Shown here: piece by piece, positions 40,878-48,847 of the stretch
Layout of the letters: each line of letters begins with the position of its first letter
Position numbering within the stretch: the first letter of the stretch is position 1
Source: Pseudoxanthobacter soli DSM 19599
GTDB taxonomy: Bacteria > Pseudomonadota > Alphaproteobacteria > Rhizobiales > Segnochrobactraceae
Direction of reading: 5' to 3'
Length of the DNA: 64,000 bases
NCBI RefSeq assembly: GCF_900148505.1
Contig: NZ_FRXO01000001.1
Span: 124,001-188,000, forward strand
Position numbers and translations under genes: made by a program
Notes under the pieces: model-generated
Databases searched by the model: none
What the model was told of the DNA's origin: nothing
Seen by the model: the letters and a program-made list of their open reading frames with translations, nothing else

Positions 40878-41688
40878 GGACGAGAACGCTCGCGCCGCCG
40901 ACCTGGACCTGCTCGACACCTATGCCCGCGAGGCGGGCCGGATCGCGCTCGGCTATTTTCAGGCCGACCCCCAGATCTGGACCAAGGGCGATTCCTCGCC
41001 CGTGACCGAGGCCGATCTCGCCGTCGACGCCTTCCTGCGCAACGGCCTGCTCGGCGAGCGGCCTGATCTCGGCTGGCTTTCCGAAGAGACCGCCGACGAC
41101 GGCTCCCGGCTTTCCCACGACCGGCTGTTCGTGGTCGACCCGATCGACGGCACCCGGGCGTTCATCGCCGGCCTGCCGGACTGGACCGTGAGCCTCGCCA
41201 TGGTCGAGAACGGCCGACCGGTCGCTGCCGCGCTGTTCTGCCCGCCGCGGGACGAGATGTTTCTCGCCGGCCGCGGCCTCGGCGCGCGCCTCAACGGCGT
41301 GCCGCTTTCGACCGGCCGTGCGGCCACGCTCGAGGGCGCGCGCATCGCCGCGCCGAAGAGCTTCGTGCGCCGCGAACTGCTTGCGCGCGCCGGCATGGAG
41401 GCGGTGCCGTTCGTGCACTCGCTGGCCTACAGGCTGGCGCTGGTCGCGTGCGGCCGCATCGATGGCGCTGCGGCGAGCGGGCGGGCGTGCGATTGGGACC
41501 TGGCGGCCGCGGACCTCCTGGTGTCCGAAGCCGGTGGCCGTCTCGTCGAACTCTCGGGGGGGCCGGTGCGCTACAATGCGGCCGATGTCCGCCACGCGCC
41601 GCTGATCGCCAGCGGCGAGGCTCTTTCAGGCCCGCTGCTGTCGTTCTTCTCGACACACATGGCGGCGGACGGCCAGCCCCGTTCGTAA
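40864..41688 (+). CDS. inositol monophosphatase family protein (CysQ-like)
   Basis: Mg2+-dependent sugar or nucleotide phosphatase. The 274-residue protein has the metal-binding blocks LSEET (residues 72-76), DPIDGTRAFIAGLP near 98 and SGRACDWDLAAADLLVSEAGG near 207. Family members include CysQ (3'-phosphoadenosine-5'-phosphate), inositol-1-phosphatase and histidinol phosphatase; the arrangement here resembles CysQ but is not decisive. The start is TTG at 40864, with GAGGGA 7 nt upstream inside pmbA, so the two genes overlap by 14 nt and are probably translationally coupled. It opens the envelope operon that continues to lpxK. Confidence 0.82.
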   Translation: MPDVEDENARAADLDLLDTYAREAGRIALGYFQADPQIWTKGDSSPVTEADLAVDAFLRNGLLGERPDLGWLSEETADDGSRLSHDRLFVVDPIDGTRAFIAGLPDWTVSLAMVENGRPVAAALFCPPRDEMFLAGRGLGARLNGVPLSTGRAATLEGARIAAPKSFVRRELLARAGMEAVPFVHSLAYRLALVACGRIDGAAASGRACDWDLAAADLLVSEAGGRLVELSGGPVRYNAADVRHAPLIASGEALSGPLLSFFSTHMAADGQPRS

Positions 41689-41834
41689 TCGGCGCGGTCG
41701 CCGCAGCGCTTCGGAAGCGGGTGCGGCGACGGGAGCGGCTTCCGGCACGCGGACGTTGCTGCTAGAGCGTTGCGTGCGGCGCCTGCGAAGGCGATTCCGC
41801 ACTGCAACCAGTTACGATCAACGGCGAGGCGACG

Positions 41835-42071
41835 ATGCCAGAAGGCAAGCAGCTCCTTCACCTCGTGCTCGGCGGCGAACTCAAGTCGCTCGGCGGCACG
41901 GAATTCCGCGATCTGTCCAAGCTCGACATCGTCGGCGTGTTCCCGGACTATGCGAGCGCCAAGACGGCCTGGAAGGCCAAGGCGCAGGCGACCGTCGACA
42001 ATGCCCACATGCGCTATTTCGTGGTGCACCTGCACCGCCTGCTCGATCCCGACACGGAGCCTCATGGCTGA
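41835..42071 (+). CDS. DUF4170 family small protein
   Basis: A 78-residue soluble protein matching the DUF4170 family of alphaproteobacteria: LLHLVLGGELKSL, FRDLSKLDIVGVFPDYASA, AWKAKAQATVDNAHMRYFVV and HLHRLLDPDT. No catalytic motif is visible and the function is unknown. It lies between the phosphatase gene and a lipid acyltransferase gene, all in the same direction as waaA and lpxK. That suggests, without proof, a link to envelope assembly. GAGGCGACG precedes the ATG. Confidence 0.82.
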   Translation: MPEGKQLLHLVLGGELKSLGGTEFRDLSKLDIVGVFPDYASAKTAWKAKAQATVDNAHMRYFVVHLHRLLDPDTEPHG

Positions 42072-42133
42072 TCGCCTTCCCATCGTCGACGCCCCGCGCG
42101 ACAGCGGCATCCCCGATCGGACCGGCGGGGTGA

Positions 42134-42158
42134 CCTTCGCCCGCCCTGCGGGTGAAGG
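42134..42158 (+). other. hairpin just before the DUF374 acyltransferase gene
   Basis: CCTTCGCCCGC-CCT-GCGGGTGAAGG forms an 11-bp stem with one G-U pair. The second arm contains GAAGG, the likely ribosome site for the ATG at 42171, so folding could lower translation. Confidence 0.45.
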
Positions 42159-42170
42159 GACCGTCGAATC

Positions 42171-42863
42171 ATGCTGAAACGCCTGATGCGCGCCCAATGG
42201 GTGCGCCGTTTCCTCGGCGAGATGGCGGCCGCGTATCTCAAGCTCGTCTGGCACACCAACAAGGTGGTGTTCGAGCCGGCAGACTATGTGCCGCGCGTCT
42301 CGGCGGAACTGCCGGTGATCGTGACGATGTGGCACGGCCAGCACTTCATGATTCCGTTCGGTCGCCAGCCGGACTGGGACATGCGGGTGATGATCTCGAT
42401 GTCGGGCGACGGCGAGATCAATGCCGTGGCGGCGAAGCGGCTCGGCATGGGCCTCGTCCGCGGCTCCGGGGGGCGCACGCCGCGCGAGATCCGCAAGCGC
42501 GGCGGCATCCGGGGTACGGTGGAAATGCTACACCTTCTGCGCGATGGTGTGACGGTTGCGCTGACGGCCGATGTCCCCAAGGGGCCGGCTCGCGTGGCGG
42601 GCGAGGGCATCGTGATGATCGCCGAGCGATCGGGCCGGCCGATCTTGCCGGTGGCTTTCGCCTCGAGCCGCCGGATTGATCTCGACACGTGGGACAAGAT
42701 GACCCTAAACCTGCCGTTCGGGCGCGGAGCCTTCATCGTCGGGGACCCCATCGCGCCGCCGAAGGATGAGAGCGAACGCGAGGCGGTGAGGCTTGCCGTG
42801 GAAGCGGGCCTCAATGCAGTAACGGCGCGGGCTTATGCGATCGTGGATGGAAAAGATGGCTGA
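42171..42863 (+). CDS. DUF374 lysophospholipid acyltransferase family protein
   Basis: A 230-residue membrane-associated acyltransferase of the DUF374 group, related to the lysophospholipid and lipid A acyltransferases. The catalytic-type motif TMWHGQHFMIPF near residue 53 stands in for HX4D, and VALTADVPKGPARVAGEG near 126 and GRPILPVAFAS near 161 are typical. The N-terminal hydrophobic part may anchor it at the inner membrane. Its place directly before waaA and lpxK makes a lipid A acyl substrate plausible, but the family's role is not established to my knowledge. The end overlaps the waaA start. Confidence 0.83.
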   Translation: MLKRLMRAQWVRRFLGEMAAAYLKLVWHTNKVVFEPADYVPRVSAELPVIVTMWHGQHFMIPFGRQPDWDMRVMISMSGDGEINAVAAKRLGMGLVRGSGGRTPREIRKRGGIRGTVEMLHLLRDGVTVALTADVPKGPARVAGEGIVMIAERSGRPILPVAFASSRRIDLDTWDKMTLNLPFGRGAFIVGDPIAPPKDESEREAVRLAVEAGLNAVTARAYAIVDGKDG

Positions 42864-44154
42864 TGCCGCCGGCGGCCTGCTGCCGCTCTGGCGCTATGCC
42901 GGCTTCGTGGCCCGTCCCGCGCTGAAGCTGGTCCTTGCCGTGCGCACCGCGAACGGCAAGGAAGACCCGGCGCGCCGCGGCGAGCGCTTCGGACGTGCCT
43001 CCGCGCCCCGGCCCGCCGGCAATCTGGTCTGGGTCCACGCCGCGAGCGTGGGCGAGATCACGGCCGCACTGCCGCTCGTCGAGGCGCTGACTGCCCGCGG
43101 CCACAACGTGCTGGCAACCACGGGCACCGTCACCTCGGCCCGCGTGGCGGCGGAACGGCTTCCGGCCGGTGCCGTCCACCAGTTCGTGCCGCTCGATATC
43201 GTGCCCTATCTCAGCCGTTTCCTGGACTATTGGCGCCCGTCGGCAGCGCTTTTCGTGGAATCGGAGATCTGGCCGACCACCATCGGCGAACTCGAGCGCC
43301 GCGGCATTCCGCGCATCGTGGTCAATGGACGCATGTCCGAACGCTCCCACGGCGGCTGGCGGCGCTGGCCGGGTGCCGCCAGGGCGCTGTTCGGGGAACT
43401 CACCGCCTGCCTCGCGCAGACCTCGGCCGACGCCGAGCGCTTTTCCGATCTCGGGGTGAAGAACGTCCACATCTCCGGGAACCTCAAGTTCGACGTCGCG
43501 CCGCTGCCGATCGACGAGGCGGAACTCGCCGCGCTCAAGGCGGCGCTCAACGGTCGGCCCTGCTGGGTCGCCGCCAGCACCCATGCCGGTGAGGAGGACA
43601 TGGTCGCCTTCGCCCATGCCCGGCTCTCGGCGCGCTGGCCCGATCTCCTCACCTTCGTCGTTCCCCGCCATCCGGAGCGGGGGCCGGCCATCGCCCAGCG
43701 GCTCAATCCGGCCGGGCAGGGCGACAGCGTGGCGCTGCGCTCCCGCCGCGATCCGATCACGCCGAACACCCGTTTCTACGTCGCCGATTCCATCGGCGAG
43801 ATCGGGTTGTTCTTCCGGCTGTCGCCGGTGGCGTTCGTCGGCGGCTCGCTGGTCGATATCGGCGGTCACAACCCCATCGAGCCGATCCGCCTCGATGCCG
43901 CCGTCGTCTCCGGTCCCCACGTCGCCAATTTCCGCTCGATCTATGCCGACCTCGGCAATGCCGGCGGCATCGTCTCGGTCGAGGATGGCGACATGCTCGC
44001 CCATGCCGTCGGCGGGCTTCTCAGCGATCCGAAGTCCGCGCAGGCCTCCGTCGCGCTCGCCAAGGCCGTGCTCGACCAGCACTCCGGCAGCGTCGGCCGC
44101 ACGCTCGATGTGCTGACGCCTTTCCTGGGCCCCGCCACGGAGCGGGCCGCGTGA
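42856..44154 (+). CDS. waaA: Kdo transferase (lipid IVA 3-deoxy-D-manno-octulosonic acid transferase)
   Basis: Adds Kdo residues to lipid IVA on the cytoplasmic face of the inner membrane. The 432-residue GT30-type enzyme shows NLVWVHAASVGEITAALPLV near residue 55, FVESEIWPTTIGELERRGI near 136 and a GT-B C-terminal half with FVGGSLVDIGGHNPIEPI near 336. The catalytic glutamate expected in GE(I) of the first motif is present. Starts at 42835, 42847 and 42856 are all in frame and all overlap the upstream gene; 42856 was chosen for the GGAAAAG before it. Its GTGA overlap with lpxK indicates coupling. Confidence 0.9.
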   Translation: MADAAGGLLPLWRYAGFVARPALKLVLAVRTANGKEDPARRGERFGRASAPRPAGNLVWVHAASVGEITAALPLVEALTARGHNVLATTGTVTSARVAAERLPAGAVHQFVPLDIVPYLSRFLDYWRPSAALFVESEIWPTTIGELERRGIPRIVVNGRMSERSHGGWRRWPGAARALFGELTACLAQTSADAERFSDLGVKNVHISGNLKFDVAPLPIDEAELAALKAALNGRPCWVAASTHAGEEDMVAFAHARLSARWPDLLTFVVPRHPERGPAIAQRLNPAGQGDSVALRSRRDPITPNTRFYVADSIGEIGLFFRLSPVAFVGGSLVDIGGHNPIEPIRLDAAVVSGPHVANFRSIYADLGNAGGIVSVEDGDMLAHAVGGLLSDPKSAQASVALAKAVLDQHSGSVGRTLDVLTPFLGPATERAA

Positions 44155-45269
44155 GAACGGCTCCGGCCTTCTGGTGGAGGCCGGCCGGTCTTCAGGCCCG
44201 CCTGCTGTCTCCCTTCGGCGCGCTCGTGGGCGCGTCGGCGGCCCGCCGAATGGCCCGTCCGCCATCGTTTCGCGCCGCCGTGCCGGTGATCTGCGTCGGC
44301 AACTTCGTCGCCGGCGGCGCGGGCAAGACCCCGACGGTCATCGCCATCGCCCGTCGCGCGGCCTCGCGCGGGTTGTCGCCGTTCGTGCTGACGCGCGGAT
44401 ATGGCGGGCGGCTGGCCGGTCCGGAACTGGTCGATCCTGCCATGCACGATGCGCGGGCGGTCGGCGACGAGGCGCTGCTTCTGGCCCGCGCGGCGCCGAC
44501 GGTGGTCTCGCGGGACCGCGCCGCGGGTGCGGCATTTGCGGCGGACCGCGGCGCCGGACTGATCCTGATGGACGACGGCTTCCAGAACCCGACGCTGGCC
44601 AAGGACGCCTCGGTCGTCGTGGTCGACGGTGGCGTCGGCGTCGGCAACGGCCTTTGCCTGCCAGCCGGACCGCTGCGCGCGCCCCTCGGCGCGCAACTCG
44701 AAAAGACGGATCTCGTTCTCGTCATCGGGGGGACAGAGGACGTCGCCGCAGGACCGGCGGGCGTTCTGGTGGCGAGCGCGGCCGCCCGCGGGATTCCGGC
44801 GGCCTCCGGGCGGCTCGTGCCCTCGAACGCGCACGGTCTTGCCGGCCGCCGCGTGATCGGCTTTGCGGGGATCGGCCGGCCCGCCAAATTCTTCGAGACG
44901 TTGGAGCAGGCTGGCGCGGATCTCGTCGGCCGCCATGCCTTTCCCGACCATCATCCGTTCACGGAAGCCGACGCCGCCGGGCTGCTGGCGGCGGCGGATG
45001 CAGCCGGCGCCGTCCTCGCCACGACGGCGAAGGATCATGTTCGCCTGCTGCAGCGTGACGGGCCGGGTATGTCGGCGCTGGGGAGGCTTGCGACGAGCGC
45101 GGTCGTCGTCGCCGTCGATCTCATCCTCGACCGTCACGACAGCACGCCGGGCGCCCGGTCGGATGCGCTCGACGTGCTAATCGATCAGGCGCTCGATGCG
45201 CGGTCGCGTATCCGTGCCGTCAATCCGGCGGCGCTGTCCGGCCGTCAGCGGGCCGCGGAAAGTTCCTGA
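44151..45269 (+). CDS. lpxK: tetraacyldisaccharide 4'-kinase
   Basis: Phosphorylates the 4' position of the lipid A disaccharide, giving lipid IVA, the acceptor used by WaaA. The 372-residue protein has an N-terminal membrane-associated stretch, the P-loop VICVGNFVAGGAGKTP (residues 46-61), VLTRGYGGRLAGPELVD near 79 and LILMDDGFQNPTLAKD near 137. FPDHHPFTEADA near 266 completes the pattern. The start is GTG at 44151, in a 4-nt overlap with the waaA stop. Its last 25 bp overlap the opposite DUF2093 gene. With waaA and the upstream acyltransferase it forms the lipid A part of the operon. Confidence 0.92.
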   Translation: MRTAPAFWWRPAGLQARLLSPFGALVGASAARRMARPPSFRAAVPVICVGNFVAGGAGKTPTVIAIARRAASRGLSPFVLTRGYGGRLAGPELVDPAMHDARAVGDEALLLARAAPTVVSRDRAAGAAFAADRGAGLILMDDGFQNPTLAKDASVVVVDGGVGVGNGLCLPAGPLRAPLGAQLEKTDLVLVIGGTEDVAAGPAGVLVASAAARGIPAASGRLVPSNAHGLAGRRVIGFAGIGRPAKFFETLEQAGADLVGRHAFPDHHPFTEADAAGLLAAADAAGAVLATTAKDHVRLLQRDGPGMSALGRLATSAVVVAVDLILDRHDSTPGARSDALDVLIDQALDARSRIRAVNPAALSGRQRAAESS

Positions 45270-45466
45270 AAGCGCCTCAGCGCGATCGCAGCGTCTGCAT
45301 AGGCTTCCTGGCGGTCCACGTTCCAGTAGCGCAGTTCATCGAGCGGGATCGGTACGCCCGTCACTGCGCAGCGCACGAAGCCGCCCGGCGACAGCACTTG
45401 GAAGTCGCCGTCTAGATAGCGCACCCGCGCTTCTCCGGCGGAACGGGGAGATTCGTATCGGTTCAT
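45245..45466 (-). CDS. DUF2093 family small protein
   Basis: A 73-residue protein matching DUF2093: RVRYLDGDFQVLSPGGFVRC, AVTGVPIPLDELRYW and NVDRQEAYADAAIALRRF. The function is unknown. The start at 45466 matches the usual family N-terminus and length; the frame stays open 25 codons farther upstream but lacks similarity there. It overlaps the last 25 bp of lpxK on the opposite strand. The family is largely alphaproteobacterial, and in relatives it is often found near lpxK. Confidence 0.82.
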   Translation of the reverse strand: MNRYESPRSAGEARVRYLDGDFQVLSPGGFVRCAVTGVPIPLDELRYWNVDRQEAYADAAIALRRFQELSAAR

Positions 45467-45524
45467 CGCGGTTCTCAAGAAATCTGATGGTCGATCATAG
45501 CGGCGATCGCGCGTTACGGAAACC

Positions 45525-45544
45525 GGCTTGCCTTTCGGCAAGCC
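45525..45544 (-). terminator. terminator after tldD
   Basis: Read on the minus strand, GGCTTGCC-GAAA-GGCAAGCC is followed by GGTTTCC, 37 bp past the tldD stop. The T tract is short. Confidence 0.5.
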
Positions 45545-45580
45545 AGATACCGACGCGGGGCGGCGTTCGCAGGGAGCCTC

Positions 45581-47008
45581 TCAGGCCTGCGTGCCGCCGA
45601 CGGTGAGGGCATCGATCCGCAGCGTCGGCTGGCCGACGCCGACCGGCACGCCCTGGCCGGCCTTGCCGCAGGTGCCGATGCCGGGATCGAGTTCGAGGTC
45701 GTTGCCGATCATCTTCACCCGGGTCAGCGCATCCGGTCCGTTGCCGATCAGCATGGCGCCCTTGATCGGCTCGGCCACCTTGCCGTCGCGGATGCGGTAG
45801 GCCTCGGTGCAGCCGAACACGAACTTGCCGGAGGTGATGTCCACCTGTCCGCCGCCGAACGACACCGCGTAGATGCCGTCCTTCACGCTTTCGAGGATCT
45901 CCGCCGGGTCCTTGTCACCGGCGCGCATGTAGGTGTTCGTCATGCGCGGCATCGGCTGGTGGGCATAGGACTCGCGCCTTCCGTTGCCGGTCGGCTTAAC
46001 GCCCATCAGCCGGGCGTTCTGGCGATCCTGCATGTAGCCGACGAGGATGCCGTCCTCGATCAGGGTCGTGCAGGACGTCGGCGTGCCTTCGTCATCGACC
46101 GTCAGCGATCCGCGCCGGGCGGCAATCGTGCCATCGTCGACGATGGTGACGCCGGGCGAGGCGACGCGCTGGCCAAGCAGGCCGGCGAAGGCCGAGGTCT
46201 TCTTGCGGTTGAAGTCGCCTTCGAGGCCGTGGCCGATCGCCTCGTGCAGGAGGATGCCCGGCCAGCCGGGACCAAGCACGACGTCGAACGTGCCAGCGGG
46301 TGCCGGGACCGCGTCCAGATTGACCAGCGCCTGCCGCAGCGCCTCGTCGACGCCCGACTGCCAATGCGCCGCGTCGATGAAGCGGGCGAAGCCTTCCCGG
46401 CCGCCGGCACCGAACGAACCCTGTTCCTGGCGGTCGCCGTCGCCCACCACCACGGAGACGCCGAAGCGAACCAGCGGGCGAAAATCGGTGATGCGGTGAC
46501 CATCGGCGCGCAGGATTTCCACGCGCTGCCAGGTTCCCGCGAGCGACGCCGTCACCTGACGAACGCGCGGATCGCGGGCGCGGGCATAGGCGTCGATCTC
46601 GGCGAGGAGGCGCACCTTGTCCTCGAACGCCTCGCTGGTGAGCGGGTTCTCGGGCCCGTAGAGCTGCGCGTTGGTGCCCTGCGGCGGTTCGGAATAGGTG
46701 GCGCTGCGGCCGCGCTTCACGGCGGAGGTCGCCTCCGCCGCGCGCTTCAGCGCCGCGACCGACAACTCGCCGGAATTGGCGAACCCGGACACCTCGCCCA
46801 CGACCGTCCGCAGCCCGAAGCCCCGGCTTTCGTCGAACGAGGCCGATTTCAGCCGGCCGTTGTCGAACACCAGCGCCTCGGTCTGGCGGGCTTCGACGAA
46901 CAGCTCGCCGTCCTCGGCGCCGTCGAGCGCGTCGGCGACGATGGTCCGCACCTCGCCGGCGTCGAGGCCGGCCTCGCTCAAGAGATCCGTGGTCAGAACA
47001 TCCGTCAT
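45581..47008 (-). CDS. tldD: metalloprotease TldD
   Basis: Catalytic half of the TldD/TldE heterodimer, a zinc metalloprotease that degrades unfolded peptides and processes leader peptides. The 475-residue protein has HEAIGHGLEGD near residue 253 (HExxxH variant), with the third ligand probably the Cys in SGKFVFGCTEAYRI near 408. GRLKSASFDESRGFGLRTVV lies near 50. The start at 47008 has GGAGA at 6 nt; another ATG lies two codons upstream. The partner pmbA is on the opposite strand beyond the lipid A genes. It lies 129 bp downstream of the PPOX-type gene. Confidence 0.93.
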   Translation of the reverse strand: MTDVLTTDLLSEAGLDAGEVRTIVADALDGAEDGELFVEARQTEALVFDNGRLKSASFDESRGFGLRTVVGEVSGFANSGELSVAALKRAAEATSAVKRGRSATYSEPPQGTNAQLYGPENPLTSEAFEDKVRLLAEIDAYARARDPRVRQVTASLAGTWQRVEILRADGHRITDFRPLVRFGVSVVVGDGDRQEQGSFGAGGREGFARFIDAAHWQSGVDEALRQALVNLDAVPAPAGTFDVVLGPGWPGILLHEAIGHGLEGDFNRKKTSAFAGLLGQRVASPGVTIVDDGTIAARRGSLTVDDEGTPTSCTTLIEDGILVGYMQDRQNARLMGVKPTGNGRRESYAHQPMPRMTNTYMRAGDKDPAEILESVKDGIYAVSFGGGQVDITSGKFVFGCTEAYRIRDGKVAEPIKGAMLIGNGPDALTRVKMIGNDLELDPGIGTCGKAGQGVPVGVGQPTLRIDALTVGGTQA

Positions 47009-47137
47009 GATCATTCTCCGGGCGGGCGCCGCAACGGGCACGGGAAGGCGACCGGTCGGTCCCGCCGTTTGCCCACACTTAGGATTTTCTGCGCCGAACG
47101 GTAGGGGTGCGGTAGCTCGGCCTCAACGTTCGACGGC

Positions 47138-47749
47138 TCAATAGAGCGTGTCGCGGTAGGCGCCTTCGAGGTCTTCGGCGGTCAGCACGTCTTCCTTGAG
47201 CCGGGCGTGATCGCGCAGAACGTCCGTGATCGGCGGAATCGCGGAGCGGTCCGGCCACGTCGACGGATCCCACAATCCGGCGCGGATGCTGGCCTTGCCG
47301 CACTGGATGTAGGCCTGGCGCACATGAACGACGATGACGGTCGCCGGTCGCTTGCCGTTGGTCTCGAACACCGCGCGGAGGTCTTCGTCGTCGCGGACTT
47401 CCGCCGAGCCGTTGATGCGCAGCGTCTCGCGCAGGCCGGGAATGACGAACAGAAGCCCGATGGCGGGATCGGCGAGCAGGTTGGTCAGTGTGTCGAGGCG
47501 GCGGTTGCCCGGCCAGTCCGGCAGCACGAGAGTGCGGTCGTCGGCGATGTGAAGCGCACCCGCCGCATCGCCCCGGGGTGTGGCGTCGCAATAGCCGTCG
47601 GCGCCGCGGCTTGCGATCACATAGTAGCTGGCGAGCGACAGCAGCGTCCGGCAATGGCGGTCGAGCCGGTCGATCTCCTTGTCGAGCACCATCTGGCTCG
47701 GCTCGCCGTAGAGCCGGCGCAACTCGGCGGTGGTTGTGATGCGTGCCAT
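47138..47749 (-). CDS. pyridoxamine 5'-phosphate oxidase-related FMN-binding protein
   Basis: A 203-residue protein of the PNPOx-like split-barrel superfamily, subgroup resembling MSMEG_1061/DR_2398. The N-terminal helix (RRLYGEPSQMVLDKEIDRLD) precedes the barrel with FMN-contact segments YYVIASRGADGYCDATPRGD, LVLPDWPGNRRLDTLTNLL and GLLFVIPGLRETLRINGSAE. QAYIQCGKASIRAGLW near residue 145 is typical. It is likely a flavin-binding oxidoreductase or chaperone-like protein and not a vitamin B6 enzyme; the substrate is unknown. It lies between ialB and tldD, all on the minus strand. Confidence 0.82.
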   Translation of the reverse strand: MARITTTAELRRLYGEPSQMVLDKEIDRLDRHCRTLLSLASYYVIASRGADGYCDATPRGDAAGALHIADDRTLVLPDWPGNRRLDTLTNLLADPAIGLLFVIPGLRETLRINGSAEVRDDEDLRAVFETNGKRPATVIVVHVRQAYIQCGKASIRAGLWDPSTWPDRSAIPPITDVLRDHARLKEDVLTAEDLEGAYRDTLY

Positions 47750-47805
47750 TTGCCTGTGCCCGTCTGGCCGTGCCGGTCGCGTCCGATGCCGATTCGCACG
47801 GCCGC

Positions 47806-48390
47806 TCAGGGCAGCGAGTCGAAGCCCTTGCCGAAGCCCTTCAGCGAAACCGGGATGCCGATGCCTTCCTCGGGCGTCTCGAAGATGGAGAACAGCGCTT
47901 CCTTGCCGCCGCGCATCTTGGACAGCAGGTTCTCGTCGAGCGTGACTTCCGCCATGCAGCCGTTGGGCAGGCAGCGAACGAAAGCGGCGCGGCCGAGATC
48001 CTCGTTATCGATGTGCAGGCCGAGCCCGTAGGGCAGCAGCACGCCGAGCGGGGCGAGCACGCGCAGGATGTTGGCGCGCTTGTCGGCGGTTTTCAGCACG
48101 AACACCGACAGGCCCACATATTCCTTGTCGGCGGCGGCGACCGCCTGGGTCATCGCGCACTGTTCGGTCTGCGCACCGGGCATGGTGTCGCACCTCAGCT
48201 GCCAGTCTCCGGAGACCGACTTCACCACGCCCTGCGCGAAGGCGGCGTCCGTGGCGGCGAAGGCCGAGAGGCCCGCGAGGAGCGCCACGGCGAGGGCTGG
48301 GGCGCGACGCGGCCGAGATGCCTTCATCGGCAGGACCTTTCGGAGCAGGGCGGCCGGCGCACGGCGCGCGGCGGACTTCAGACGAAACAA
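47806..48390 (-). CDS. invasion-associated locus B (IalB) family protein
   Basis: A 194-residue exported protein of the IalB family, named after a Bartonella protein linked to erythrocyte invasion; in free-living relatives the function is unknown. A signal peptide with core ALAVALLAGLSAFAA ends near AFAQG. The mature part has the family pattern SGDWQLRCDTMPGA, CAMTQAV, GLHIDNED and the paired cysteines of RCLPNGCMAEV. The start is TTG at 48390 with a strong GGAGGTGAG site; the ATG at 48327 with a weaker AAAGGT site gives a more standard signal peptide and is a real alternative. Confidence 0.82.
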   Translation of the reverse strand: MFRLKSAARRAPAALLRKVLPMKASRPRRAPALAVALLAGLSAFAATDAAFAQGVVKSVSGDWQLRCDTMPGAQTEQCAMTQAVAAADKEYVGLSVFVLKTADKRANILRVLAPLGVLLPYGLGLHIDNEDLGRAAFVRCLPNGCMAEVTLDENLLSKMRGGKEALFSIFETPEEGIGIPVSLKGFGKGFDSLP

Positions 48391-48847
48391 AGCTCACCTC
48401 CGGGGAGACCGGCGCGGTCCCGGCGCCCGACGAATACGAATCAGGTGCGGACCGAACCCGGCGATTGCGCCGACATTGGCCGATGACGGCGCGCAAAGGA
48501 AGCTGCCGAACGGGGCGAGGCGATGGCAAAGCACATCGGAAAGGCAGCCAGATGCCGGTTTTTCCGCCCATTCCGCCGCACGGGTCAAGCTTTCGCGGGC
48601 CGTGAGCGGGCATGCGGCGCGGTGACGCTTTCCCCAACCCGCGCAAAGCGGCATCTTTTGTGCAACGATACGCTGTTTCCGGGTCCGCCGTCGTGCGGCG
48701 GACCATGCGCCTGCGGTGCCGCGTAGAGGCCGCACGTTCCCCGGGGCGAGGCTTGCCAGTCGCAAGTCCTGCCTGGAGGAGAACGGCGGACAAGACAATG
48801 AGCCGGATCAAAATCCCGGCCACGAGGGAATGCGAGGGAGTGCAGCG
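48391..48847. other. divergent region between ialB and coxB
   Basis: This 457-bp region must carry promoters for ialB and the oxidase genes. No gene or clear regulator site stands out; the coxB frame is open back to 48716, without similarity. Confidence 0.45.

Noticed and set aside
41761-41815. TAGAGCG at 41763 suggested a further copy of the dispersed element before the DUF4170 gene.
   Set aside because: Beyond TAGAGCG the sequence does not follow the element's blocks or stems.
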